DNA of 64,000 bases from Chloranthus sessilifolius (taxonomy: Eukaryota; Streptophyta; Magnoliopsida; Chloranthales; Chloranthaceae): contig CM037592.1 of the NCBI GenBank assembly GCA_021018995.1, positions 76,573,301 through 76,637,300 on the forward strand. The letters run 5' to 3'. Below the pieces are notes generated by a model that was given only the letters and a program-made list of their open reading frames with translations, did no database searches and was not told the origin of the DNA. This document shows positions 45,521 through 56,699 of the stretch, piece after piece. Positions within the stretch are counted from its first letter, which is position 1. The number at the start of each line of letters is the position of its first letter. The translations under genes were made by a program, and so were the position numbers.

Positions 45521-47059
45521 TGTGCAACCGTGAATTTTTAACGATCCCGTCACGACGATGTGTACTCTTAAAAAATAAAGAGTCACCACCTGGAGCTTTC
45601 GGTGTCTTGGGAAACCTAAATCAATATTAAATTCATCGAACTGCAAAATATGACTCTGATTTACCGGTCTATGCCAAAGGCTCTTGGGTAGGGGCTTCGG
45701 TTAACAATCGGGAAGGTGTTAGGCACCTGACCAACCCACTTAATGCGTTCTCTATTTATGGCCAAAGCAAAAATAAAATAAAAGAAGCAAAAAAGTCTTT
45801 CCTCTTGTCCTAGGGCACCAAAATCCTATTTGTGCCCCTCCATTCCTACCGAAATTTCGGCGATGTAACAACACAAATGCGAGGTTAGAGGAAGAACAAA
45901 GAAGGTAGAGGAGTAGAGGGGAGAGCCAGAGCTCTCGGGACCTTATTGCACCGCTGTATATCCTTGCGTAGACGTGCTTTAGTGAGCTTCCAATGGCTTG
46001 TATGGTTAGAACAAGGGTTCTAGCTCCTAGGGCTTGATAGCTAAGAGGTAGGAAAGGAAGGCTAGAGGATGGCTCTCACCTAAACTAGGAGATTTTGGAG
46101 GAAAGGTAAGGTCTAAAGAAGGTTTGTGAATTCTGGAATTTGTATGAAAAAGTGGCACCAAAGGGGAGAGGGAGCTTCTTTCTAAATCTTCTCTCTAAGG
46201 AAATTTTCAAGCCCTTTCAAAGGGAGGGGCACCTCTTTATTTATAGGAAAATGCGAGGTGAGGAGGATGCTTTGAGACTTAAATTGGATTAGCAATTAGG
46301 TAATCAAGCATCTAAGGCTTCCTTGGATCTTTGGAGCTTAGAAAAGTGTGAAAGTAGCTCCAATGGTGGATAATAGGGTAGTGTTTCAAATCACTTGAGG
46401 GTTGCAAATAGCATAAGGAAGGGTGCAACAGAACAAGTGAAACACACCCAGGGCATGAATATGGTCATCAATTCAAACTCCAAAGATGAAATTCGAGTAA
46501 AACACCTAGGGTTACTGTAGCTAAGCCTGGCGCAACTAATAGATGCGCCAGGCAAAGGTACAGTAAAATAGTGCATGGGAAGTTGCAAGGCCACGAGGGG
46601 ACCCACTTAAACCTGCTGTAACTAATACTTGCGCCAAACTCATATGGATCCCCCACCCAAAACCCTAATTTTGCCAAAAAATTTGAAACGCGTTATCTTT
46701 CGATGTACAGCTCTGAATGAGATGATTCTTGGCTTGTGAGAAAGCTGGAGACTTCTACTTTTCAATGGTATGTGATTCAATCATAGTAGAAGATCTTAGA
46801 TAGTCCCAGTGCACCACTCTTTGATCATTTCCCGGGAAAGTCTAGGTATGGGTTCGGAAGGGTTTCTAAAGGTTGGGATTGGTTTCTAAAGGTTATGGGA
46901 GGTTTCTAAGGGATCAGGGGTGATTGCTAAGGGTTTGCGATGACTCCTAAGGATTTGGGAAGGTTCCCAAGGTTATGATACCTGCCATCGAAATGTCGAA
47001 AGTGCGCCTCTCTCGAAGTGTGCTTTGATCGGTCCTTGAGCCAAATTTGGGTGTCTACA
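45521..47059 (-). repeat. 5' LTR of Tat-1
   Basis: On the - strand it runs from TGTAGACACCC (47059) to GGTTGCACA (45521), 1539 bases. Palindromes lie at 46525-46553 (10-base arms GCCTGGCGCA and TGCGCCAGGC) and, degraded, at 46610-46640. The TATA box CTATAAATAAAG is at 46236-46245. It aligns with the fragment at 7771-8825 and, at its 3' end, with 48468-49016. It is inserted in the leader of Tat-2. Confidence 0.92.
46236..46245 (-). promoter_or_regulatory. TATA box of the Tat-1 LTR
   Basis: On the - strand CCTATAAATAAAG is conserved with the + strand fragment at 8605-8614 and sits about 280 bases downstream of the LTR palindrome. Confidence 0.7.
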
Positions 47060-47548
47060 AGTGACAAAAGGGGTGGACTTTGAGTGGTGGTGGGGGGAAA
47101 GATTGGTGCACTGAAGGGTCCGGTGACATTGAATCAGGATTGGGGGGAATTAGAGAAACAAAGGAAATCTTTTGTTCTATGTAAAGGCACGGAAATCCAC
47201 GCGACAACCCGATCCCTCGGAAGAATCAATAAGAGGGCAACCTCTCTTGGCCGGTGAGGGCGTTTTGGGTGTCAAAGTGTGAGATTTATTGAGGGTGCAA
47301 AACTGCCTAAGCGAGGGGTCCAATAGTAGTGAAAAAGGCCTCAGATTTGGACTGTTAAGCCAGAATAGGCGAGCGCATATTTTATATACAGAAGGCTAAA
47401 ATTTCATAATTTTGGACTTGTGTATATATTATATACGCAAGGCAAAAACTGTCGTTTTTTAGCTTAGTGTATATTTGTATACGCAAGGCTATTTCTAGGA
47501 GTATTTGCTCTAGTGTATACTTTATAGACGCAAGGCTAAAAAAAAAAA

Positions 47549-47587
<39 letters not shown>

Positions 47588-49016
47588 ATTTTTATTTTTA
47601 CAGTAGCAACAGACCCGAGTTGGTCTCATTTTTTTTTGGTTTTCTTGGAAAGCAATGCTTCCAGGGACAGGTTTTTCTTATTCTTTTAGGTCCTTCCTCT
47701 CCCTGCGTAGGGATACAAGGCCGTTTCAGGATGACAAACGCGCTCCCCAAGGGTTTTAAGGCTTTTTGAAGTTTAGTCGCCCACCCGATATACATCCTAC
47801 ACGAATGCCTTCCCAATACTGGATGGGGTGGTTCCTTTCGAGATCATCACCACTAGGGCTAACGATCTACCGGGAACTAGGGCGGGTGTATCGTAACCTA
47901 TTTTTTCCCCCTTTATCAAAATCTACCTGCGCAAAGATTCAATTAAGGCCCCCTTCTTGGTTCAATTTTAGAATTCAATTTTAAGGGAGCTTTTAATGTT
48001 TAATAATGGGTGGTGAGAATCTTGTGCTGCCTCTACAGACTGACGTCCACTATTGGTATATATTCAAGAATTAAAAAAATTGCAGGGCCAGTCAAGCGAC
48101 TAGGCAAGAAATATAAATTGCGTCAAGTAGGCCTGCCAATCGGCTAAGGCGTGTAAATGACAGAATCGTAGCGGTGAGTAAAAAGTGCTCAACTAGGCCC
48201 GCCAATCGGCAAAGACAGTAAATGACCGAATCGTAGGGGTAAGTATGCAAAAATGAAAAGTTAGTAAAAAATAAAGGAAAATAAGCACATATGCAAAATA
48301 AGCACAATATGCAAAATAAAGCACATATGCACATATGCATATGAAAAATAAACACATATACATATGTAAAAGTTAGTAAAAAAGAAAGGAAAATATGCAC
48401 ATATGCAAAATAAAGGCCAAAACGTCAAAAAGAAACTGTACAAGCTATCCCCAGTAGAGTCACCATTTGTGGCTCTCGCGAGTTCGTCACGATAATGCGC
48501 TTGTATGATAATTAGAGTCGCTACCAGGAGCTTTTGGTGTCCTGGGATACCCAAATCGATATTATAAGCACCAAAGTGTTTAAATATGACTCTGATTCAC
48601 CGGTCTACACCAAAGGCTCTTGGGTAAGGGCTTCGATTTTCAATCGAGAAGGTGTCAGGCTCCCGATTGACCCGCTCATAAGCGGTCTCTACCTTGTCCA
48701 AAGTAAAAGAAAAAAAAAATTTGAATGGAACTCCCTCTTACCCAAAGGCACTCTTATCCTATTTGAGCCCCCCACAATAACCAAAATTTTGGCGGCGTAA
48801 CGGCACAAATTCTAGGATAGAGGGAAAGCAAAGAAGGTAGAGGAATAGAGGGAAGAGCTGGAGCTCTCAGGCCCTTGTAGGACCGCTGTGGAGCTTCTTG
48901 TGCATGCGCTTCTTGTGAGCTTTCGATGGCGAATGGGATAAGGGATGGGTTTGAGCCTCTTAGGCTAGGGGGCTAGAGGGTAGGAGAGGTAGGCTAAGGC
49001 CTTGATCTTGCTAAAG
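47060..49016 (-). mobile_element. Older Tat element Tat-2: LTR piece, primer site and leader
   Basis: On the - strand an LTR 3' part (49016-48468, ending GCCACA), a primer site (48465-48448, TGGTGACTCTACTGGGGA) and a leader (48447-47060) align in order with Tat-1. The leader is cut at 47060 by the Tat-1 LTR, at a point matching the start of Tat-1 gag (TTCAGTGCACC). The LTR is cut at about 49016 by unrelated sequence. The rest of Tat-2 was not found. Confidence 0.85.
47375..47536 (-). repeat. Diverged palindromes in the Tat-2 leader
   Basis: Four units (47375-47395, 47414-47443, 47461-47489, 47510-47536) have the shape CTTGTGTATATA...TATATACGCAAG. They hold the same place as the GGCGCAACTA palindromes of the Tat-1 leader but with a different half-site, changed in both arms. 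An (AT)n microsatellite follows at 47549-47586. Confidence 0.8.
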
Positions 49017-50725
49017 GTGAGGGATTTATATATTTATGTCTAATGATATTCTTGAAATTCTTCTCTTTTCATATATTTATGCCTAATGATATTATTGAAA
49101 TTCCTTTATTTTTAAGATATTATTGCAGATAATTCTGTAGATTATAATTTTGTAAGATAATTCTGTAGATTATAATTTTGTACTTACACTTCAAATTAGA
49201 TTGTTTCCTACCCAGTAATCATTTCAATACCATCGACTGCAAATATTTACTTGTGTATTAATTAGCATTAGTGGTATCACATATAGCTAGAATTCTTATT
49301 GAACAATTAGTTATCCTCAACTGCTGGAAACCCCACTTGCACATGCACCTATGGAATATCTATATGCTACATGTACTAGAATAATAAGACAATTCTAACT
49401 AAGATTTTATTGAGCTTCCTCGCTGACGGTCGTTTCATGACCCAAAAATTTCAGAGGCCATCCAGTAGCCACCCAGCTAGTATTGAGGTAACTGGATACA
49501 GAAGGATCCAGGAGTGATAACGAGCTGATAGTTTTGAAACTCCTTTTGTCTAGTAGATATTCTAGCACATGTACTTGGTTTTGAAGGATCTTTCCTTGTT
49601 TGTTTTTGGTTTTATTTCTAAGTCCATTACTTTTGAAATATTGGTTATATTTTGTAATTGGGCTTGTAAGGATGGATTAACTTTTAAGGTCTTATTTTGA
49701 TGGCAAAAGGTTTTTAAATGCTGCCTTCATTATATTATTTTACTCATTGAAAATCGTTTACGATCAAATCGTAATTCTGAATATGCCCGTCAAGTTAACA
49801 AAATTGGGAGGTTAAACCAATAGTGTTTGACTTAAGTTTTCGCGCATACTTTGATAAATAAAAATAATTCGTTTCCGCATTTAACTTGTTTCCACACTTA
49901 ATGTATTTCTCGAAATATTTAGGATATATATATATATGAGAATTTACATGAAAAACGGATGTGAAGTAAGAAGTTGAACCCGAAAGTTATAAGAAAGTTA
50001 AAGTATAAGAATATGAAAGTATGTATATGAATGTAAGCGTGGCGCATCTCACGCCCGCGCCACCGGTCGGCTCCACCAAAGGGGCCAGGGAGGAGTGGGG
50101 GCATGACAGAGAGAAGCCTAGAGGACTGAGAGAGATCGAGGAAGGATTACGAGCAATTGAATGAAGAATCATATGAAGAAATACAATGCAAAGTATAAAA
50201 TCGTATTCACGATTTTATCAGTTAAAGCGATACGATTGAATCCTAAAGACTTACGTGAGAGTGTAGAACCATGCAAAATCGTTAATCCACATGAAGAGCT
50301 CCTATACTCCACGATTCAAGGAAGCTCTGCAAGATCTACTACTACTGAATACCAGGAGAGAAGATTCTCCACGATTCTAGAAGTCCCAAATGAAGAAGGA
50401 TATGTATTAGGTAGTTTAGATTTAGGAAAAGTCTTAAGTAGGTAGGTTACTTAGGGTAGAGAGCCTGTGTCTAGGAATAATCATCCCAGGAATTCTCAAT
50501 CATAGCTGACAAGTAGGATTGGAAAACCAAAAGATCAAACTAGTGTAGTTTTAATCTTAGATTTTTTAATTCAGTTCTTAGTTCATCCAAGGAGCTTCGA
50601 TCTTACTTGACGATTAAGATTTGAGAGGCCAAAAGATCAACATAGTTTAAATTTAATTCCGATCTTTTTAAATTTTTCGTCTTTTATTTCTAGTTTTAAA
50701 TTTAATTCCTGTCTTCTTAAATTTC
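49017..50725. other. Unassigned relic sequence with small tandem duplications
   Basis: There is no recognisable protein. A 28 bp unit (AGATAATTCTGTAGATTATA...) is repeated exactly twice at 49127-49182, and a 43 bp unit imperfectly twice at 49028-49104. The stretch around 49430-49720 (CATGACCCAAAAATTTCAG, then AGTAGATATTCTAGCACATG) has the look of a decayed Tekay-type LTR. A GC-rich piece at 50037-50106 ends GGGGGCATGACA, like an LTR end. A 94-codon open frame at 50161-50445 has no recognisable family. Confidence 0.4.
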
Positions 50726-52953
50726 TGTGACAGCCTGAATTTTCGAACACGGAAACTGTGCCGTCGGACCGCCAATAAGGCGATCCCTGAATCATTGAAC
50801 ACTTGTTACATCCACATAATGAAGAAATCAAAGCAGTTATTTCTAACTAAGTAGATAGAGTCATCATAGGTAAACAAGAAATCTCCATTTCTATATAAGT
50901 AAGACAAAATTATAGTTCTAATCCCATACAAAACTATATGGGAAAAAGAAGCAAAACGATCCACCGGCGATGGCTGACCATTACCGAAACATGATTCACA
51001 AAACAATGTATGTCATAATTACATGAGTTCTGAATTTCAAGCAAAACTGGCTGGACATAGCAGGCCTAATCCACACAAACCATAAAAACCTAATCTGACT
51101 AGTCTCCCAAACTAACAGAGAAACTCCTCTGGAGGTGGCTCAGTCTCCTCCTCAGGAATGCACTCTGAGTCCTCTAAATTTAGATCCTCAGTACAAGCAT
51201 CTACACTTGTACCTATGATGTATAGTCGAGGGATGAGCAAACATCTTAAGTTCAATAGGGAAGCATCAATAGCATGTGTATTATCACATCACACATATAT
51301 CTCATGACATAAATTGAACATGCTTTTCAAATAAAGACTCACAATTTAAAGGTATTTAAATTGACGTAAAACTGATATCAAATGTAGATTTCAAAGCTCA
51401 TTCACATGATTTCCAAAACTTATATCCATAACAAAATAAAAACTTAATTTGATTACTTAAATACAATCTCGGGCATATATAGCATCGAGAGCTACACATA
51501 TCGATGGGAACCCCAATCATCGTCGTTCAATGAACTATTTTCATGATGTCTAAGCTCCTTTTTATGAGGGATGCTTGTGCCGAATAAATTTTACTGCAGA
51601 TCAGTAAGAAGATGATGGATATCCCGCCGTCCCGGAGCACAAGGGATTCATTCCACATGAACCTTAAATTAAAGTGCGAAGTTTAACTTATAGTTTATCA
51701 CCGTGAAATGTGGTACTTTATAACTAGATTTTGAGTTTGGAAATCTCGAAGTTCACACACACACATGTACATATCTTACATGGTTCACACACAAACATTT
51801 TCATGTTTTGAATCCGTATACAAAGCTCATGCTCAATAGAAAACACAATTCGCAAATAACACATTTCATTCATCAATTCACAACATTCATCTAGTTGTAT
51901 CAAATGTACATGGTAAGGAATTTTCCCTACCTCCACTTAAAGCCAAAATGAAGGTTTCTTCTTCCCAACGTACCCTCCTATCAAGCACACATGATTACAC
52001 CCAGAACAACCATTTATATTCTATATGTCAAAAGCGATTCAAAACGGGAAGTCCTAATGTCTCCCTGAATTCATTTTACCAAAAACAACAAGAGCTCAGA
52101 AACAGACCAAATCGATTGGTCGAATCCCAAATCGATCGATCGAAATCTAATTTGGCCGATCGATTTCTTCAAAAAATTCACATTTCTTTATCTGAAACAA
52201 TCCGATCGATCAGTTTACAAATCGATCAATCGAAATCCAAAATTGATCGATCAAATTCAATTTCGATCGATCATTTTCTCAAATTGGTCGATCGAATTTC
52301 ATTTCGATCGATCGATTTCACCAGAAAATTCCCATTTCACTATCCTGTCAAAATCGATCGATAGATTACTAATTTTGATCGATCAATTTTGACAGATTCT
52401 CAGAAACACAGGCTTCTTCTTCCCAGGTTCGTTTTTCCCCAAAATTGTATCTTATCCTCCCCCATTTCAAACACACATTTACCAAAGCTTAGCATGGTTA
52501 CCCATAACAAATTTAACACACTTCAATTACCTTTCTTTGATCGATCACGCGTTTCTTCAAAGAATAGTTACTATGGAGGGTTTCAGAGCGAAGATCATGG
52601 ATTCCTCCGACGACTTGTATTCAAATGAAGCCTACATCTATCTCCACCTAAGAACACCCTATTGTTCACTCTCTTGGTCGTATATGACGCGATCGCATGA
52701 AGGATCTCACGTGAAGGGTCACACATGAATGATGGGAGAATAATGAGTTTAGGTTCTCTTGCTCTCTTCTTTCTCTTCACAAAACAAACAAAGAAAAAAA
52801 AATGGAATTCTCTTATCCACTTGCTTTTATACTTAAAGACCCACCTTTTGGGTGTTAAGCCGGTACACCACACGTCTGTGTACGGTCACTCATCTGATGG
52901 TCATATCACACGAAATCGGACCTGGTTGAAAGTCCAAAATTTTTGGGATGTCA
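50726..52953 (-). repeat. 3' LTR of element E
   Basis: On the - strand it runs from TGACATCCCAAAAATTTTGG (52953) to TTCAGGCTGTCACA (50726), 2228 bases. The polypurine tract directly precedes it. A TATA-like AAGTATAAAAGC lies at about 52831-52842. The CGATCG array is at 52090-52400. Confidence 0.88.
52090..52400 (-). repeat. CGATCG-core motif array in the element E LTR
   Basis: About fourteen words of the form RATCGATCGAT (for example AAATCGATCGATCG, GGTCGATCGAATT, TTTGATCGATCAA) are spaced 17-30 bases apart. ATCGAT and CGATCG are palindromes. The stretch GACAGGATAGTGAAAT between units recurs as GGACAGTGAAAT in the second array at 54575-55010. Confidence 0.85.
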
Positions 52954-52972
52954 GATTCTCCCCTCCTTAGGA
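52954..52972 (-). other. Polypurine tract of element E
   Basis: On the - strand TCCTAAGGAGGGGAGAATC abuts the LTR. The preceding GGGGATGAAAATTCCTAAGG is the usual Tekay end-of-pol text. Confidence 0.8.
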
Positions 52973-53296
52973 ATTTTCATCCCCAAAAATTGACCTAAGT
53001 CACCTGGTCACAAGATGCGAATTAAAAGATTATGTCGAATCTAGTCACACCCATCAAGACGAAAATATCCACATGGTGACACTAAGACGAAAATATTCCA
53101 AAAATATTTTTCCTGAATAACTGCTAGAGGCCAAAGTCTCTCATCAATCCTCAACATCATTAGGTGGCTTGCCCCTATCGTCAGGTCCCCTCACTCCGAA
53201 ACTGGAAGCCTCGAGTGCGTAGGTTCGTGCTGCCGCCATGCGCTGTAAATAATCTGAAGGGTACATATAGTGCCTTGTGGTAATCCAAACGATGGT

Positions 53297-54346
53297 TCAG
53301 CTGACAATTTTTTTAGTCATGTGAGCCAGGGCATCCCCTATCGAAGTTGCATGTGCCTATTGAAGTGGGGGCATACGGTGCGGAGCTTGCTATTAAGGGT
53401 GAGCTACTGGTGCCGGCTGTGCTTGTCCTTGAGCAGTGGGTGTAGGTTGCTCCTGTTCTCCTACTCCCTAACTCTTCTGCAACAGATTATAACTTTTCTT
53501 CGACTCCTTCAGCTTGTAGCACTTTACATTATCGTTTAACATTGGTTCTTCTTTCGGAATCACATACTCCTCTCCATCAGAGTAATCCTCTATCATACTG
53601 GAGATAAGGCAGGCGCATGGTATTTCCTTTGAAGGTTTAGATCCTCCCTCTAACATTTTCCCTAGGCGTATTTTATGCCCTTAAAAACTCCTTTGGTGCA
53701 TTAAACCACTAGCCTGATTAAACCACTGGCCTGAGAAGACTGAAAATAGTGCCTGCCGCACAAGCCCAACCCTTTCTATCTTGAGTCTTAGGGGGTAAAG
53801 GTTGCACTTAAAGATCACATCTAACATCCATAAATGACGGGCTAGCTGGGCCCTCCTCACAGACTGGCCTGATCTGTGCTTGTCGTTGGTCATTTTCTCA
53901 AGTATGATATGATGGTCGACAACTGCTGGGTTCGGTTCCATCAAATCGATCCCATCATAGTACTCAGCATAATACTCCATGGCATCGGCTACATGGCCAT
54001 GGTTGAATTCATAGACCCAATTGTCTATCTTTGTGCATATGGTTCCTTCTTTCTCTCCCACATACATGTTTTGGTAAAAGAGTCTTACCAAGTGTGGGTA
54101 GTAATAGTCAATAAATGGGTGGAGTAGGCTTTCGAGCCAGGCCTTTTCGAGATATTGAAATGCCAAATTGATTGCTTCGTGCTTGTGAAAAAGCTCCTGG
54201 TTGAAAGTCCACTCAATCTCAAAACCCTTCACTTCCCACCACGCGTTGGGTCATTTCATTGGTGGTGGCTGTCGCGAAGAACCTACTTGTGGCGCGAGTT
54301 CCTTCGGCATCGAAGGTTTATCGGCTTGTCTAGTTTTGGGAGCCAT
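53297..54346 (-). pseudogene. Plant-transposon-protein-domain ORF inside element E
   Basis: The ATG at 54346 opens MAPKTRQADKPSMPKELAPQ, very like the MAPK start of ORF2 in D-minus. After one stop (about 54253) it reads AINLAFQYLEKAWLESLLHP, PFIDYYYPHLVRLFYQNMYV and DNWVYEFNHGHVADAMEYYA, matching the Transposase_32-type block of D-minus ORF2 (YPRLVQLFYQHIRV, then a 'plant transposon protein' pattern). A tail rich in E, D and P follows (DYSDGEEYVIPKEEPM). It ends in a few stops, the last at 53297. It sits between integrase and the 3' LTR on the element's own strand, a place where Tekay elements normally have no gene. A TATA-like box (54565-54573) and the CGATCG array lie upstream. Confidence 0.65.
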
Positions 54347-54564
54347 TTTATTTCAAATAAATTCAGGAAGCTAGGGCTTGAACTGAAAATACAAATTTTA
54401 ATCTTTATATCAGGTTAGGGTTTACCTTTTTGAAGAGATTTCAGACTTAATTCATGAAGAATTGTTGTTCCAATGGTTGAATTTTAGGTCTGCAGATCTC
54501 CAAGAATGAAAGAAAAATAAGCCTCAAAGAAATTGTGCGATTTCAAAATAGAAAAGCCTGATTC

Positions 54565-54573
54565 CCTTATACA
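54565..54573 (-). promoter_or_regulatory. TATA-like box for the extra ORF of element E
   Basis: On the - strand TTGTATAAGGG lies directly after the CGATCG array and about 220 bases upstream of the ATG at 54346. Confidence 0.5.
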
Positions 54574-54574
54574 A

Positions 54575-55010
54575 TGCCCAAATCGATCGATCGAGTTTCA
54601 AAATCAATCGATCGGTTCCCTCTATAAACTATGCTGGTCGATTATTTCGATTGATCGATTTCTCATTTTGATTGATCGGTTTCCAAAATCGATCAATCAA
54701 TTTAGTTCAATCGATTAATCAATTCTAGTTCAATTGATCGATTTTCAACAAATTTTGGCATTTCTCTATTTGGCAATTCGAACGATCGCTTCCATTTCGA
54801 TCGATCGGTTTCACTCTCGATCGACCAGTTTCCAATTCCGTTGATCGGTTTCACAATCGATCGATCGGTTTTCCATAATTTTTGCTATTTCACTGTCCGA
54901 TCAAATTGAACGACTGATTAAATTTTGATCGATCGATTTCCAAAATTGATAGTTCGGTTTCCATTTTGATTGATCGGTTTTGACAGAAAACCTTAGAATT
55001 TGAGTTGTCA
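54575..55010 (-). repeat. CGATCG-core motif array upstream of the extra ORF
   Basis: About sixteen words (AATCGATCGATCGAG, CAATCGATCGGTT, TTCGATCGATCGGTTT, TTGATCGATCGA and decayed forms) lie within 430 bases. It shares both the motif and the intervening GGACAGTGAAAT with the LTR array at 52090-52400. The upstream edge on the - strand is TGTGACAACTC at about 55018. Confidence 0.85.
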
Positions 55011-55139
55011 CACTTCATTGATTGCAACTTCTTTAAACATCAAATATGGTGCTCTTTATAAACCCAACGAGTTACATATAAGTTCAACATCCAGTGTATA
55101 CTTCATTAATATCTATAAGCATACAAAATTCTCTCGAAC

Positions 55140-56330
55140 CTCATTGAAATAATTATGGGTATGCATCGCAAATCTCGACTTCGTACTCCCAAGTGGCCTC
55201 ATCTACTGAGCAATTTTGCCACTTAACAACCACTAAGGGAATATGTTTCATGCGTAATACTTGTTCCTTTTAATCAACTATATGAACTAGTTCTTCTCTC
55301 ACGGTCAAATCATCAAAAATGTTAGTCGGGTCCTTCACGTACTTCCTTAGCATCCATACATGAAATACATTGCGCACCCGATCAAGTTGTGGGGATAGAG
55401 CAACCCTGTATGCAACTTCACCAACCCATCCCAAAATGTCAAAAAGTCCTATTTAGCGTGGGCTTAGATTTCCCCGCTTTCCAAAGCACATTACACCTTT
55501 CATAGGTGAAATCTTGACGAACACGTGAACCCCAACTTGAAAATCAACACTTGCTCTCTTTAAATCGGCATAGCTCTGCTGTATACTTTGAGTTGTCTTG
55601 ATCCTTTCACGAATCAGATGAACAGCTTCGGCATTGCTCTCGATAACTTCTTGACCCAATATAAACTTTTCTCGAGTCTCTTCCCAATTAATCAGTGATC
55701 TACATTGTCATCCAAATAGTGCCTCTTAAGGGGCCATACCGATACTCGTCTGAAAGTTGCTATTGTATGCTAATTTGATCAATGGTAAGAGTTGATCCCA
55801 TGATCCCTGATAATCAAGCATACACGCTTCGAGCATATCTTCAATGATTTGATTAAGCCTTTCAGTTTGTCCATCCGTCTGTGGGTGAAATGCCGAACTG
55901 AAATCTAATTTCGTACCCATTTCCTCTTAAAACTACTGCCAAAACTTGAGGTATATAACGGGTCATGATATGAGACAATGCTCACTGGAATACCATGCAA
56001 GCGGACGACTTCTTTCATATACATCTCTATGAGTCTACCTGTCGTATATGTTGTGTTGTATGGCAAGAGGTGAGCTTATTTGGTTAGCCTACCAACGACC
56101 ACCCAAATAGCATTATGCCCCTTTGTTGTCCATGGTAATCCCAATATAAAATCCATGGAAATGGATTCCCACTTCCATTCTGGTATCAGCAGAGATTGTA
56201 ATAAGCCTGATGGATGTATGTGATTCACCTTCACTTGCTGACATACTAAACACTTAGAAATGTATTCATTGACTTCCTGTTTGAAACCTCTCCACCAATA
56301 ATTCTTTTTCAGATCCTGGTACATCTTGGT
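55140..56330 (-). pseudogene. Integrase of element E
   Basis: On the - strand the zinc domain end reads MYQDLKKNYWWRGFKQEVNE and CLVCQQVKVNH. The first catalytic Asp is Gly (IWVVVGRLTK) and the second is lost to a frameshift; the Glu is kept (TDGQTERLNQIIEDML). The C-terminal domain reads LKRASVDFQVGVHVFVKISP, VAYRVALSPQLDRVRNVFHV and SVDEATWEYEVE, the Tekay/Del end. The LTR-proximal tail is separated from it by the 2 kb extra segment. Confidence 0.88.
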
Positions 56331-56699
56331 ACCACCAGGATGAATAGCATACTTTGACTTGTGGGCCTCGTCTAGAATGGTTTGCTGGAGATCGGCATCG
56401 GTCGGTATACATAGACGCCCTCTGAATAATAGCTATCCATCCTCCTTGATGAAGAAATCTGGTCTACTGCCATCGGTCACACCCTGTCTGATCTTTACCA
56501 ACTCTACATCTTTCATCTATAACTCGTAAACGTGATCGAAGATCATCGGTCGGATCATGATATTTTCCAATAAGGTGCTTGAATCCTGCACCTCGATCTT
56601 TGTGTCATATAGAGAGATCTTCTAGCAGTTTCCATCTACAGATCCCAATGATAAAGCTAGAAAGTAGACCCGAACTCTTTTGACTTAAAGCATCTGCTA

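Larger units (their letters stand above)
25526..47059 (-). mobile_element. Tat/Ogre-like Ty3-gypsy element Tat-1 with a nested insertion
   Basis: On the - strand: 5' LTR (47059-45521), Arg-type primer site, leader with palindromes, gag, protease with G-patch, RT, RNase H, a second (archaeal-type) RNase H, integrase, then a long 3' spacer. The dual RNase H and Arg primer site define the Tat lineage. The integrase is split by a 9.5 kb + strand element (27327-36801). No 3' LTR of this element is found; its sequence simply stops at about 25526. Confidence 0.9.

Noticed and set aside
50161-50445. 94-codon + strand open frame as a host gene
   Set aside because: No recognisable domain, no promoter or splice pattern, and flanked by LTR-like relics; mentioned only within the relic region.
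54383-54425. Possible intron (GTAAAC...TTTTCAG) in the leader of the extra ORF of element E
   Set aside because: Only 43 bases long, below the usual lower size for plant introns, and it is not needed to join any frame.
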